Source: Thermoanaerobacter ethanolicus JW 200
Lineage (GTDB): Bacteria; Bacillota; Thermoanaerobacteria; Thermoanaerobacterales; Thermoanaerobacteraceae
Reading direction: 5' to 3'
DNA: 64,000 bases
Assembly (NCBI RefSeq): GCF_003722315.1
Contig: NZ_CP033580.1
Location: forward strand, 2,012,501 to 2,076,500
Under the pieces are notes generated by a model, which saw nothing but the letters and a program-made list of their open reading frames with translations, made no database searches and had not been told where the DNA came from. Both the position numbers and the translations under genes were made by a program. This document shows positions 10,147 to 19,654 of the stretch, piece by piece. Numbering within the stretch: the first letter of the stretch is position 1; each line of letters starts with the position of its first letter.

Positions 10147-12620
10147 CTACATCTTATTTCTTATCCTCTTTATAATTGCATTAGGTCTTTTTGAAAATTC
10201 TTCTATAGGTATTTTATCTCGTAAAATATCATCTTTATAGATATTATAATAACCCTCATTTATAAATATCGTTAAATTCCCTATTTTAAAGCCTGTTATT
10301 TTTGTATTTTCGTCAATCACTTTACTATTAATATTGACTTTTAAAAATTCTTCTTGATGCTCATACAACCTCTTAAGTTCCAAATAAAGTCTATAGTCTT
10401 CTTTTGTTTTTATACAAAGTTCTGATACGTTTTTTGCATTCTTAAGAAGAAACAAATTAGTATATATACGATTTGTAACTCCAAAAGGACCACAAGTAAT
10501 AGGTCTTTCAAGCTTTTTCCATTCTTCTATTTCAAATTTTACATATAACTCATCAGAATCCTTTGGTATTTCTTTTATATCTTTCCTTTTTACTATTTCA
10601 AAACCTTTTATCCTCCCATAATAGTGTATCCCAGCTTCTTTATCAAATTTTTTGATTGACTGGTATATCGCAACATATTTAAACTTCATACCGCTAGACT
10701 TAATATTTTTATAAGGTATATGATAAAAATTATATTTGAGATTTATATCAAGCTGCTCTTTACTTGACAACGGAGCAACAAGTACTTCTTTATCATCAAA
10801 CTTTACTTGATCAATGTATTCATATGTACCACCTTGAAAAACTGAATCTTCAAAAGCTGACTCAAAAGAATTATTTATAAGGTCATCTATGAATTTCTCA
10901 ACAAGCTTAGTAGAACCAGGTAAAAATGGCAGTCCTCCCACATTAACTTTTTCAATACTTTTATAAAAATGATGTTCTTTATATTTTTCTTCGTCAGAAT
11001 ATGGAAACAATACAAAAGCCCCGAAAACCATTCTCTCAAAATTTTTATTATTTTTATTTTCATACACAATGGCATCACGGTATCTATGCATAGTGTTTAT
11101 ATCCTCTTCTTCCGGACCTGGAGAACGATATTTATTATAATAATCTGTATCAACAACTGCAGGATTTATTTTGTATTTTGCATCAAGTACATATTTAAAT
11201 ATAGTATTTGATCCAACTTTACTCAACGATAATATACTATCAGGCATTTGAGGTGTAGTTGGGATATTATCATATTTAAATTTCTTATTGTACACTAGGG
11301 AATATATCTCCCCATTTTTTGGATTTTGATATTCAACACGAGTCTCCTCGCCTTTTGTCAAAGTAACAGTAAGTCCTCGATTATTAAATTTAATAATACC
11401 TTGCTTTACAAGATTATATTTTTCTCTCAATATTGAATTAAGTTTGATAAAACACCAATATTCATATAATATAGCCAAATCTTTCATAGATATTTTAAAA
11501 ATGTATTCCCTTATCATAAGTCCCTTTAAAAGCATAATATAATATTTATAAACATCCTTGTATCCTGGCGCCATATTAAGCACAAGGGAAAGTGAATTCA
11601 TAGTATATATATCTCCAACATCTTTCAAAAAACTGTAATTTAAATGCCTTCCAAGCTTATATATCATTGCTTCAATGCTTTTTTTAATATTTTCATCAAC
11701 AATACTTGATTCTTTTTCATAATTTTTCTTAACTAAATTAAGCTTTTTTATTATAGATTTTATAATGTATTTTACCAATCTGTTTTCATAGGTATCATAG
11801 GTAACAGAACTCTTTACAGAGCAAACTTTCTCAACTATTATTTTTCCATCGATGTTCTTCACATATTGAGGATGCTTGTTAATCCATTTTATTCCCTCTC
11901 TGTCAACCCTTTTTGCAGTATAATATTTGAGTATTTCCCTATCTTTTTTAATACATGATGGGGCATATTTAGCACAATCATGATCGATTTATTTAACTTA
12001 TCAAACACTTGATTTATAATCGCAAAAAATTCAGTGAGGCTGTTTCCTACATTGTTTTTAGTCATGCTATAAAAGTATGTCCTTTTATAAAAATCAAATA
12101 TAAGGTTGTATAATTCATTGTTAATATCTTGTAAAAGAGCATAATAATCCTTTTGATAGTCAATTTTAGAAGGAAAAACCTCAATAGTTACCTTTAGATA
12201 TTCTCGATTATTCACTAGCATAATAAGCTCTGAATATCCAATATCATTTTTAAAATTAATAATACCTGATAATACTCTTTTGGAAGCACCTACAAAACGT
12301 ACTTTGTTCCTAATATTTATATTCTCATGCCAAAATGACACCTCATCATCAGTTTTTTTCTCAATCACAATTTCATAATTTTGCTGTTCATAAAAAAGAG
12401 GATAACTATCCCCCGTATATGACACCAACTTATCCTCTATTGGCGAATAAATTTTAGCAGTATATTCTGTACACGAGATATATATTTTTGCCCTTACGTT
12501 TTCATTGATATTTAAAGCTCCAACATTAGGATGATAGGGATTGCCTTTTATTGAAAAATCAAATTTCGGAGTAGATATATAAAGCAGGTCAACATCAGAG
12601 CCAGTATGACGTAAATCCAT
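10147..12620 (-). pseudogene. DUF2357 / PD-(D/E)XK nuclease partner of an McrB-like ATPase, frameshifted
   Basis: The N-terminal part runs from ATG 12618-12620 (behind AAGGAG, overlapping the end of the ATPase gene) to a stop at 11889. The second part continues in the -1 frame to 10147. They join at an A6 run (T6, 11944-11949): ...PHHVLKK then DREILKYYTAKRVDREGIKW. The second part holds YDTYENRLVKYI, a conserved DUF2357 segment, and a probable PD-(D/E)XK nuclease core, MPDSILSL...KYVLDAKYKI. Proteins of this kind act as the nuclease partner of McrB-type GTPase/ATPases in modified-DNA restriction. As written, the frame break separates the N-terminal region from the nuclease, so I treat it as a pseudogene. 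Its last codons end at TAA 10147. Confidence 0.72.
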
Positions 12621-14288
12621 CTTCTTCATATCTCCTTACCATATAAATAATTTTTTCTGCTGACCCTGGATATACACAATTATCCATATCTTTAAGCATC
12701 TTATCACTAACATCCATATCCTCATAATCATACTTGGCTTCATAATTGCCAGAACATATTTTAAATAATTCGACAAGTATTTTCTTTATACTGATACTGC
12801 TTCCGTGTATCCTGGGCAAAATCTTTTGCAATATTTCTAAATCCATCGCTTCATCAAAATCCATTAAACCATTTAACTCATTGTATATCATATAAAAACT
12901 TATTTCATCTCTCACCCTATAACCAAAATGCAAATTTCCTTCTCTTAGAACATCATTAATTTTTTTAAAACCAAAATCACATCATCAATAATTTCCCTAT
13001 AATCAAGACAATCATTTAATGTTAAAAATTCATTCTTCAAAAAACTATTGTTTAATACTTTTTCAGTAATTTCTTCGATATCTCCAACAAAATAATCGAG
13101 GTTTACATCAGAAAACTCAATAACATTTGCTCTATCAAGCACTTTTTTGCTAAAGGGAAACGTAGTCTCATCCATATTAACAGTGCCAATGAAATATAAA
13201 TTTTCAGGTATGTACAAATTGCCATATTCATGGAAAGAATTTTCATCTAACAGTTCTTTGTTCAAAAGGGGATCTGTAACAATTCTATCGCCATCCTTTT
13301 TTCGTGACTCTATAATTGAAAGAATATCGCTGAAATAATACTCTACACGTGCAAGGTTCATTTCATCCAATACAAAAAAGTAAGGTCTATTTATATCGTT
13401 TATAGCCTTTTTTATAAAATTTGTTAAAACACCAGGATGAAATTTATTATGCATATCTTTGTAACCTAATAATTCCGTAGAATCTGACCAGTCGGGTCTT
13501 ACAGGTACCAACATAAATCGTCCATTCTTGGTATTGCAACCGATAGCCTCCGCAAAAAGTCTTGCAAGTTTGCTTTTCCCTGTACCTGAAATACCAGCAA
13601 GAATTAAAAATGGCTTTGACTTCAAGGATAAATAAAAATTTTCTATTAACTTATCATTGTAGCTAAACCCATGATTTTTTATGTAACTTTTTTATGTAAT
13701 CAAGTTCATCTTTGACGTTATACACTATTTCATTAGTATTTACTTTATCATAAGCTACTTCTTTATTTATTACTTCCAAATTAACTATATTTTTCTCATA
13801 ATTTTTAAAAAAATATGATCGAGGAGTCCTTTCTGAAACATACATTGGATTTACACGATTAGCATAGCTTACACTACCAAACTCTGTACCAAAGCGATAA
13901 AGGTTAGCTCTTTCAAAAGTATCATCTTCCAATTTAATCATTGAACTTAATTCAACACCAGCAACACATCTATTTATATCTTTTCTATAATATTCCGGAA
14001 TCAAATCAAGATAAATACTGTTTTTCATTTCTTCTCTATCTATCATTTTTGTAATTAGTCCTACAGCCGTTATTCGACCTTGTGTATAAAAAAAGGCTTT
14101 AGTTTCAATACCTTTTTTTATTTGTTCATTTATAAGTTTAATTTTTCCTCTATCTATTCCAGGACTACCATCACTAGGTTTTATTATACCCCATATAACT
14201 TTACCTTTTTCTTTAATAACATCCTCATGTTCTTTAATTGTATCAACTCTATATCGTTATATTTCAATACAATGTGTATATCGCTCAT
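12595..14288 (-). pseudogene. McrB-like AAA+ ATPase with three frameshifts
   Basis: Pieces in three frames together make one McrB-type motor: an N-terminal region from ATG about 14288 (MSDIHIVLKYNDIEL), a middle piece ending at 13663, the AAA+ core (12945-13625) and the C-terminal piece (12595-12933). The core has Walker A GISGTGKS, Walker B FFVLDEMNLARVEYY and sensor FIGTVNMDETT. Breaks lie near 14241-14246 (-1 needed), at an A6 run (T6, 13675-13680, +1 needed, restoring KNHGFSYNDKLIENFYLSL) and at an A7 run (T7, 12960-12966, -1 needed, restoring FKKINDVLREGNLHFGYRV). Three breaks in both directions argue for decay of a once complete gene. It follows brxA by 17 bp on the same strand. Confidence 0.75.
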
Positions 14289-14305
14289 ATTCATCCCTTC
14301 CTATC

Positions 14306-15013
14306 CTAAATAACAATTACCGTATTATCCCCCATTTTATTCACATTTAAAACCGGTGAATCATAAAAATCCCCTAACTCAAAAGACAATTCAAATGGAA
14401 ATATTACATACAATTTATCAATTTCAGCGTAACTTATGAATGACTTCTTATTTGACTTAAGATATACTTCCAAAAATAAAAGTTTCAATTCTTTATTCTT
14501 TATTTCAATCGTGTTAGCTTTCTTATATATACCTGGTTTTTGTGCTTTTGATAAAACTCCCCATTCTACCATTGAAGAGATTATTTTATCCGTACTAAAT
14601 TTAACTGTACTTCTTTCTCCCCATATTTCAAATATTCTCTGTCTTACAGTATCTAACTTAAACTCTTCTTGAATACTCAATAACTTACCTATAACAGTGC
14701 TAATATCACTAAATAAAGGAAAAGCTGATATAAGCATAAACCAATGAATAAACTTTTTTTCTCCTTCAGACACCTTATCAAATAATACCACTGCTTTGTC
14801 TCTCACATATTTAAATTCCTCAGGAACATCTACCCAACTGCTTATTAAAATATCTATACTTTTTCTTCTATTTTCCTTACTTTTAACTTCACTAATTAGA
14901 AAATCATCTAACCCTTTTTTTATCTTAGAAACCTCCTGCTCATTTTTATAAAATTCTACAACTTTATCAAGCCATTCAAGTTTTATTCTTCTAGCAAAAC
15001 CTACTTTTTTCAT
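14306..15013 (-). CDS. brxA: BREX protein BrxA (DUF1819-type)
   Basis: The 235-residue protein starts at ATG behind GGGAGAAAATAGG. It begins KVGFARRIKLEW and contains VRQRIFEIWGERSTVKFSTD, compatible with a small helical or winged-helix DNA-associated protein of the BrxA family. I assign it mainly by place: the type 3 BREX order is brxF, brxC, pglXI, brxHII, pglZ, brxA, and this is the last gene of that set here, 18 bp after pglZ. The sequence match to BrxA itself was not tested. Confidence 0.62.
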   Translation of the reverse strand: MKKVGFARRIKLEWLDKVVEFYKNEQEVSKIKKGLDDFLISEVKSKENRRKSIDILISSWVDVPEEFKYVRDKAVVLFDKVSEGEKKFIHWFMLISAFPLFSDISTVIGKLLSIQEEFKLDTVRQRIFEIWGERSTVKFSTDKIISSMVEWGVLSKAQKPGIYKKANTIEIKNKELKLLFLEVYLKSNKKSFISYAEIDKLYVIFPFELSFELGDFYDSPVLNVNKMGDNTVIVI

Positions 15014-15031
15014 CCTATTTTCTCCCTCTCC

Positions 15032-16954
15032 TTAAATATGACTTATGTGCACAAATGGAACTATAACTTCTTCAATTGAAATACCACCGTGACTTATCAT
15101 CTGTTCTCCTTGAGCACCAAAAGCATTATTTTCTTTACATATTATAAAATTGTATTCCTTAGGAAGACCAAAACCAATCCATTTAAAAGATTTATCATCA
15201 TATAAACTTCTCCCATAATCTATTCCACTCTCATATATCCTTACCCTTTCTCCAGCTTTTTCAACAAGAAGCCCTTCATTTAATTTCCCTTTGCCTATTG
15301 ATGCAATATTTCCGTGATCTGAAGCTATAAAAATCTCATATCCTTTAGAAATCAATTTTTTTAAAAAATCCTCCACCCTACTCTTTTCAAGCCATAACTG
15401 TATGTTTTGATATAATCCTTCAACTGATAAAATCGCACTATGTATTAGTTCATCTATAATATTGACAACAATACCTACTATCTTCGCATTACGGTTATTT
15501 ATTATATCATTTATTTCTCTTTTATTGAACTCCATAACATTTCTTATGTAAAAAACATCATCACCTTTATATCCTTGATTCATCCAAAACCTTTTCCATC
15601 GTTTTTCTTCGTAATTTGTAGAAAAAATCGTATCTTTAAAATATAAAGGTATATCACCAGAGAAAATTGCCTGCCTTGAAATGGATGTCAAAGTTGGGAT
15701 CCATGCAAAAGACTTTTTCTCTTCAATATTCCACAGAGCATTTTTATTCAAATATCTTTTTATCAAATACCAATTATCTACCGACATACCATCGAAAACT
15801 AAAAGTGCTACCCTATCATATTTTTGTTTTTTCATAATATAATTCAAATACCATGGAATTTGATGAACCATTACAGGTCCATTTACATAAGAAATTGAAG
15901 TAAGATTGCTATAATTCAAAACAACCCATTCCATAAAACTGTTTTCAATCAACTTACTTATCTCATTAAATTCATTCTCATTTAAAGCAAGTTTTTTACT
16001 ATAAAAAATGTTCAAAACCTCTGCCCATAAAGAAGACAAATTCATCCAATCCTTATACGACTTACTAAAACTCAACAACTCCTTTATTTTTTCTATCATT
16101 TTTCTATATTCTTTCAAATACCTTTCATTCTCATCATACAAAATTCCAACATATGTCCATTTGGGAAGCCTTTCAATATTTTCCACTTCTATAGGTTCAA
16201 TATATTTTTCATAAAAAATATTATCAAGATATGCCCTAATATCATAGTCACTAAAATCAATTTTGGCATTATGCGTCCCTTCTATTAAATCATTGATATA
16301 ATTCTTCCATTGTACCCTTACAAATCTAAAAAATCTATCCTTTCCTGATAAAATTTCATTTAAAGGTACATCTTTTAAATTCTCTTTCTGCCTTAATTTA
16401 TACTCCAAATAATCAGAAAGCACCTTAGGTAGCTCAATATTTTTGTAATACAGTCGTAAAAATGCCTTTACAAGCTCATTTAAATTATTTATGTGCTCTG
16501 GAATAATTCCAAAAACAGCCTTCATCACATAATCTTTTGTCCCATTTTCCCCCAACACATTTCCATCGTATAACTGATATGCCTCATAAATTTTCCCCAA
16601 AAAGTCCGTACCCAATTCTTTTAAAACAGCATAATCAAGTTTTGGGAAAATTTCTTTCAATGATATGGACACATGATGAAAAACTGTCTGTATATCATAA
16701 GGAATTTCATTTATTTCTTTACACTTAAGTATAAATTTCTTATTGGGTTCTACAAAAGAATCATAAAATTTTCTATAGTTCAATTCATAATAAAACCTAA
16801 AACTATCCGGTTCCTGATAATTATATACCTCATATTCATCCTTATGCAGCATCTCTATAATGCTTTCTTCATTTAAAATGTCATCTTTATCCTCTAACAA
16901 TATAAGATTAGAACCTTCTAAAGATAATTTATCTCTGATATAATCCTTAATCAT
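15032..16954 (-). CDS. pglZ: BREX phosphatase-fold protein PglZ
   Basis: PglZ is a core component of all BREX phage-defence systems and belongs to the alkaline-phosphatase superfamily. The 640-residue protein is the shorter type 3 form. The metal-site segments are visible in its C-terminal half: YDRVALLVFDGMSVDNWYL, IFIASDHGNIASIG, and near the C-terminus GEQMISHGGISIEEVIVP. The pattern Asp...Asp-His...His fits two-metal phosphatase sites. The N-terminal 300 residues are helical and not assigned. It starts at an ATG 6 bp after brxHII, so it is part of the operon. Confidence 0.85.
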   Translation of the reverse strand: MIKDYIRDKLSLEGSNLILLEDKDDILNEESIIEMLHKDEYEVYNYQEPDSFRFYYELNYRKFYDSFVEPNKKFILKCKEINEIPYDIQTVFHHVSISLKEIFPKLDYAVLKELGTDFLGKIYEAYQLYDGNVLGENGTKDYVMKAVFGIIPEHINNLNELVKAFLRLYYKNIELPKVLSDYLEYKLRQKENLKDVPLNEILSGKDRFFRFVRVQWKNYINDLIEGTHNAKIDFSDYDIRAYLDNIFYEKYIEPIEVENIERLPKWTYVGILYDENERYLKEYRKMIEKIKELLSFSKSYKDWMNLSSLWAEVLNIFYSKKLALNENEFNEISKLIENSFMEWVVLNYSNLTSISYVNGPVMVHQIPWYLNYIMKKQKYDRVALLVFDGMSVDNWYLIKRYLNKNALWNIEEKKSFAWIPTLTSISRQAIFSGDIPLYFKDTIFSTNYEEKRWKRFWMNQGYKGDDVFYIRNVMEFNKREINDIINNRNAKIVGIVVNIIDELIHSAILSVEGLYQNIQLWLEKSRVEDFLKKLISKGYEIFIASDHGNIASIGKGKLNEGLLVEKAGERVRIYESGIDYGRSLYDDKSFKWIGFGLPKEYNFIICKENNAFGAQGEQMISHGGISIEEVIVPFVHISHI

Positions 16955-16960
16955 ATAGAC

Positions 16961-19654
16961 TCACTCCAAATACACAATGTACAAAGGCTTTAACATAGGC
17001 AATATATCCATAGACTTTTCAATTTCTTCTTTCCATCTTCTTTCCTCATTTTCTAATTCCACAAGTCTCCGACGCCTTACAGCCTCAAGTCCTATCCTTA
17101 AAATAGCTTCTTTTCTTAACTTAAAAGCGTATTCATATCGCTCTTTTTCCTTAACTAAATTCTCAAAATAATTATTCTTTATTTTCTCAAAATAATCATA
17201 AGCCATATTCTTTGCAGTATCATGTATAAAATCATACATTTCCTCATCAATTGATTTATACCCCTTAAAAATTACTTCTTTTTCATTCTTCAAAAAAATA
17301 TCCCATATCAGATTTGCAGAAGCAATTCTCACTTTTTTATCCTTGTTTAAAAAAACGGGGAATACATGTTTAAACTTCTCAGAATCTCCATTAATGCTAA
17401 TTTCCCATAAAGACCAATATCCCTCTTCATTTGAAACATCTTTTAAATATAAAATCGGTATCTTGCTACTTTTTATATATACAGGCAAATTTTTTATCAT
17501 ATTTTTAATTTCTTCATTATTCAACGAAATCAAATTCTCATCCAACATATCAATAGAAATTTCTACCCCTTCAGCAGCCATTTTATTTATATACATATCC
17601 CTAATCCACTCATTAATCGGTAACCCACTAATTTTACTTACTATATTTAAATCAAGTTCCTTCTCTTCTCTCAACAATCCTTTTATCCTATTTATTTGCT
17701 CTGTCTTTTCCTTTATTTTATCTTCCATAATACTTACGTTATACTCTATACCTTCAGGCATCTCAATGCTTCTCATATAAAGCTCCGTAAAATCCATCTC
17801 TGACTGTACAGAATCAAGTATATCACCCATCTTATCAACACCAAACTGCTCATAAATCATTCTTAATTTTTCTTCCAGAACTTCCCTCACTCTAAATTCA
17901 ATCGTATCCTCTAACATAAAATTTAAAACCAATACATCTCGTTCCTGCCCTATTCTATCAACTCTACCTATCCTCTGTTCTATTTTCATCGGATTCCATG
18001 GCAAGTCATAATTTATAACAATATTGCAAAATTGTAGATTTAAACCCTCTCCACCAGCATCAGTCGAAATCAAAACATCTTTGTAATTTTTAAACTCTTT
18101 CAATGAAGCATCTCTTTCTTCCATAGACATAGAACCATTTAATATAGCTACTTTATATCCTTTACTTTCAAGAAAATCCTTCAAATATTGCTGTGTAGCT
18201 AAAAATTCTGTAAAAACAATAAATTTTTGACTATTTTTATACTCCATTGAAAGCTGATCAATAAAATCTATAAGAACCTCTGCTTTTGCATCAATATATT
18301 GACTTTCAGCTTGCTTCGCCAATCTTAAAAGTTCCTCTAACTCATCTATTTCTTTTTTTATATCAATAGATTTTATTTTTAACAATTCATCTAATACCTT
18401 TTGTGCGTCATATTCAAAAAACATATCTTCTTCAATAGATTCTATTCCTACGACCTCATTTTTTAAAAACTCAAGCCTATTTTCCAAATTAACTTTTATA
18501 GCATGGGTACTGCTTGTAACTAACCTTTGCATAAGAACCATCAAAAACCCAATATAATATCTTTTTTCCTTTTTAGCTCTGTTATATCCTTCAGCTACAT
18601 ACTTCGTAACTTTCTCATAAAGTTCCCTTTGTAGGCTATGCTTCATGTTCCATGATATATTAACTGTCTTAGTTATCCTTTTCTTAAAAAGTGGATTACC
18701 ATCTCTATCAACAGCTTCTCTTTTTTCCGTACGAATAATATATGGAGCAACTTGCTCTCTTACAATAGCTTTCTCATTAGGAAATGCCTCTTTATCAATA
18801 AGTCTCATAAGCCTCAAAAATGAATCTGTTTTCCCTTGATGAGGTGTTGCTGTCAATAATAAAAGATAAGGACTCGCTTTCGACAACTCAATTCCAAGTT
18901 TGTGCCTTGCTACATCACTGCTCGAACCTGCCAAGCGGTGAGCTTCATCTACAACGATTATATCCCATCCAGCCATAACGAGGTTTTCCATTCTTTCTTT
19001 ATTAAATTCTTTAATGCGCTCCTTCGTCCACCCCTGTCTCTTTTCAACAGGTTTTACTGAATCCAATGAAGTTATAACTTGTGGAAACTTATCCCATATA
19101 TTCCCCTCTCCATAAATTCTCTTCAAAACTTCAAAATCCTGAGGAAGTATAATTTTAAAATCTTCATTAAACTTTAATTCTAACTCATCATGCCATTGAG
19201 TTATAAGCCCTTTAGGACTTATAATCAAAATTCTTTTCACAAGCCCTCTTGCTTTAAGCTCTTTTATGATAAGTCCTGCCTCAATTGTTTTTCCCAAACC
19301 AACTTCATCTGCCAGAAGATATCTTACTGTACTCTTTGACAGTGCCCTGTTTAGCGCATATATTTGATGCGGCAGTGGTATAATACTGCCGCTTATCGAA
19401 GACAAAAAACCCTGAGCCAGTTCATTTGAAATGCGCGAAGCTATAATTACATATTTGAAATAATTTAAGTCAAACTCATTTTTCTTCTCTGTACTTACAA
19501 GTCTTTTATCTGACACAGTATAGGTCACCTTTTCAATCGGATCATATATGCTGTAAGAAACATACCCCCACAACTCAAATACATCAATTATTTTCATTGC
19601 TCTTTTTTTATCAATATCAAAAACCCAATCTCCAACTTTGAACAAATCAACCAC
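16961..19654 (-). CDS. brxHII: BREX helicase BrxHII, SNF2/DEAD-like
   Basis: A superfamily 2 helicase or translocase of 897 residues found in type 3 BREX. Motif I is DEVGLGKTIEAGLIIKEL (116-133). Motif II is DIIVVDEAHRLAG (DEAH 236-239). Motif III is LLLTATPHQGK. The second RecA domain has STDAGGEGLNLQ and motif VI QRIGRVDRIGQ. The C-terminal 250 residues, rich in Glu and Lys, look like a coiled or helical tail. It starts at GTG 19654, overlapping pglXI by 8 bp, which suggests translational coupling. The complete frame of this long gene contrasts with the broken genes downstream. Confidence 0.87.
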   Translation of the reverse strand: MVDLFKVGDWVFDIDKKRAMKIIDVFELWGYVSYSIYDPIEKVTYTVSDKRLVSTEKKNEFDLNYFKYVIIASRISNELAQGFLSSISGSIIPLPHQIYALNRALSKSTVRYLLADEVGLGKTIEAGLIIKELKARGLVKRILIISPKGLITQWHDELELKFNEDFKIILPQDFEVLKRIYGEGNIWDKFPQVITSLDSVKPVEKRQGWTKERIKEFNKERMENLVMAGWDIIVVDEAHRLAGSSSDVARHKLGIELSKASPYLLLLTATPHQGKTDSFLRLMRLIDKEAFPNEKAIVREQVAPYIIRTEKREAVDRDGNPLFKKRITKTVNISWNMKHSLQRELYEKVTKYVAEGYNRAKKEKRYYIGFLMVLMQRLVTSSTHAIKVNLENRLEFLKNEVVGIESIEEDMFFEYDAQKVLDELLKIKSIDIKKEIDELEELLRLAKQAESQYIDAKAEVLIDFIDQLSMEYKNSQKFIVFTEFLATQQYLKDFLESKGYKVAILNGSMSMEERDASLKEFKNYKDVLISTDAGGEGLNLQFCNIVINYDLPWNPMKIEQRIGRVDRIGQERDVLVLNFMLEDTIEFRVREVLEEKLRMIYEQFGVDKMGDILDSVQSEMDFTELYMRSIEMPEGIEYNVSIMEDKIKEKTEQINRIKGLLREEKELDLNIVSKISGLPINEWIRDMYINKMAAEGVEISIDMLDENLISLNNEEIKNMIKNLPVYIKSSKIPILYLKDVSNEEGYWSLWEISINGDSEKFKHVFPVFLNKDKKVRIASANLIWDIFLKNEKEVIFKGYKSIDEEMYDFIHDTAKNMAYDYFEKIKNNYFENLVKEKERYEYAFKLRKEAILRIGLEAVRRRRLVELENEERRWKEEIEKSMDILPMLKPLYIVYLE

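Noticed and set aside
9929-12966. Programmed -1 frameshifting as a general mechanism for all the broken genes
   Set aside because: One break needs +1, one is not in an A-run, and three breaks in a single ATPase gene make recoding unlikely. It is kept as an open option only for the YgjP gene.
12945-13625. Stand-alone small AAA ATPase gene
   Set aside because: It starts at a TTG inside the conserved NFYLSLKSKPF stretch; sequence on both sides in other frames completes one McrB-like protein.
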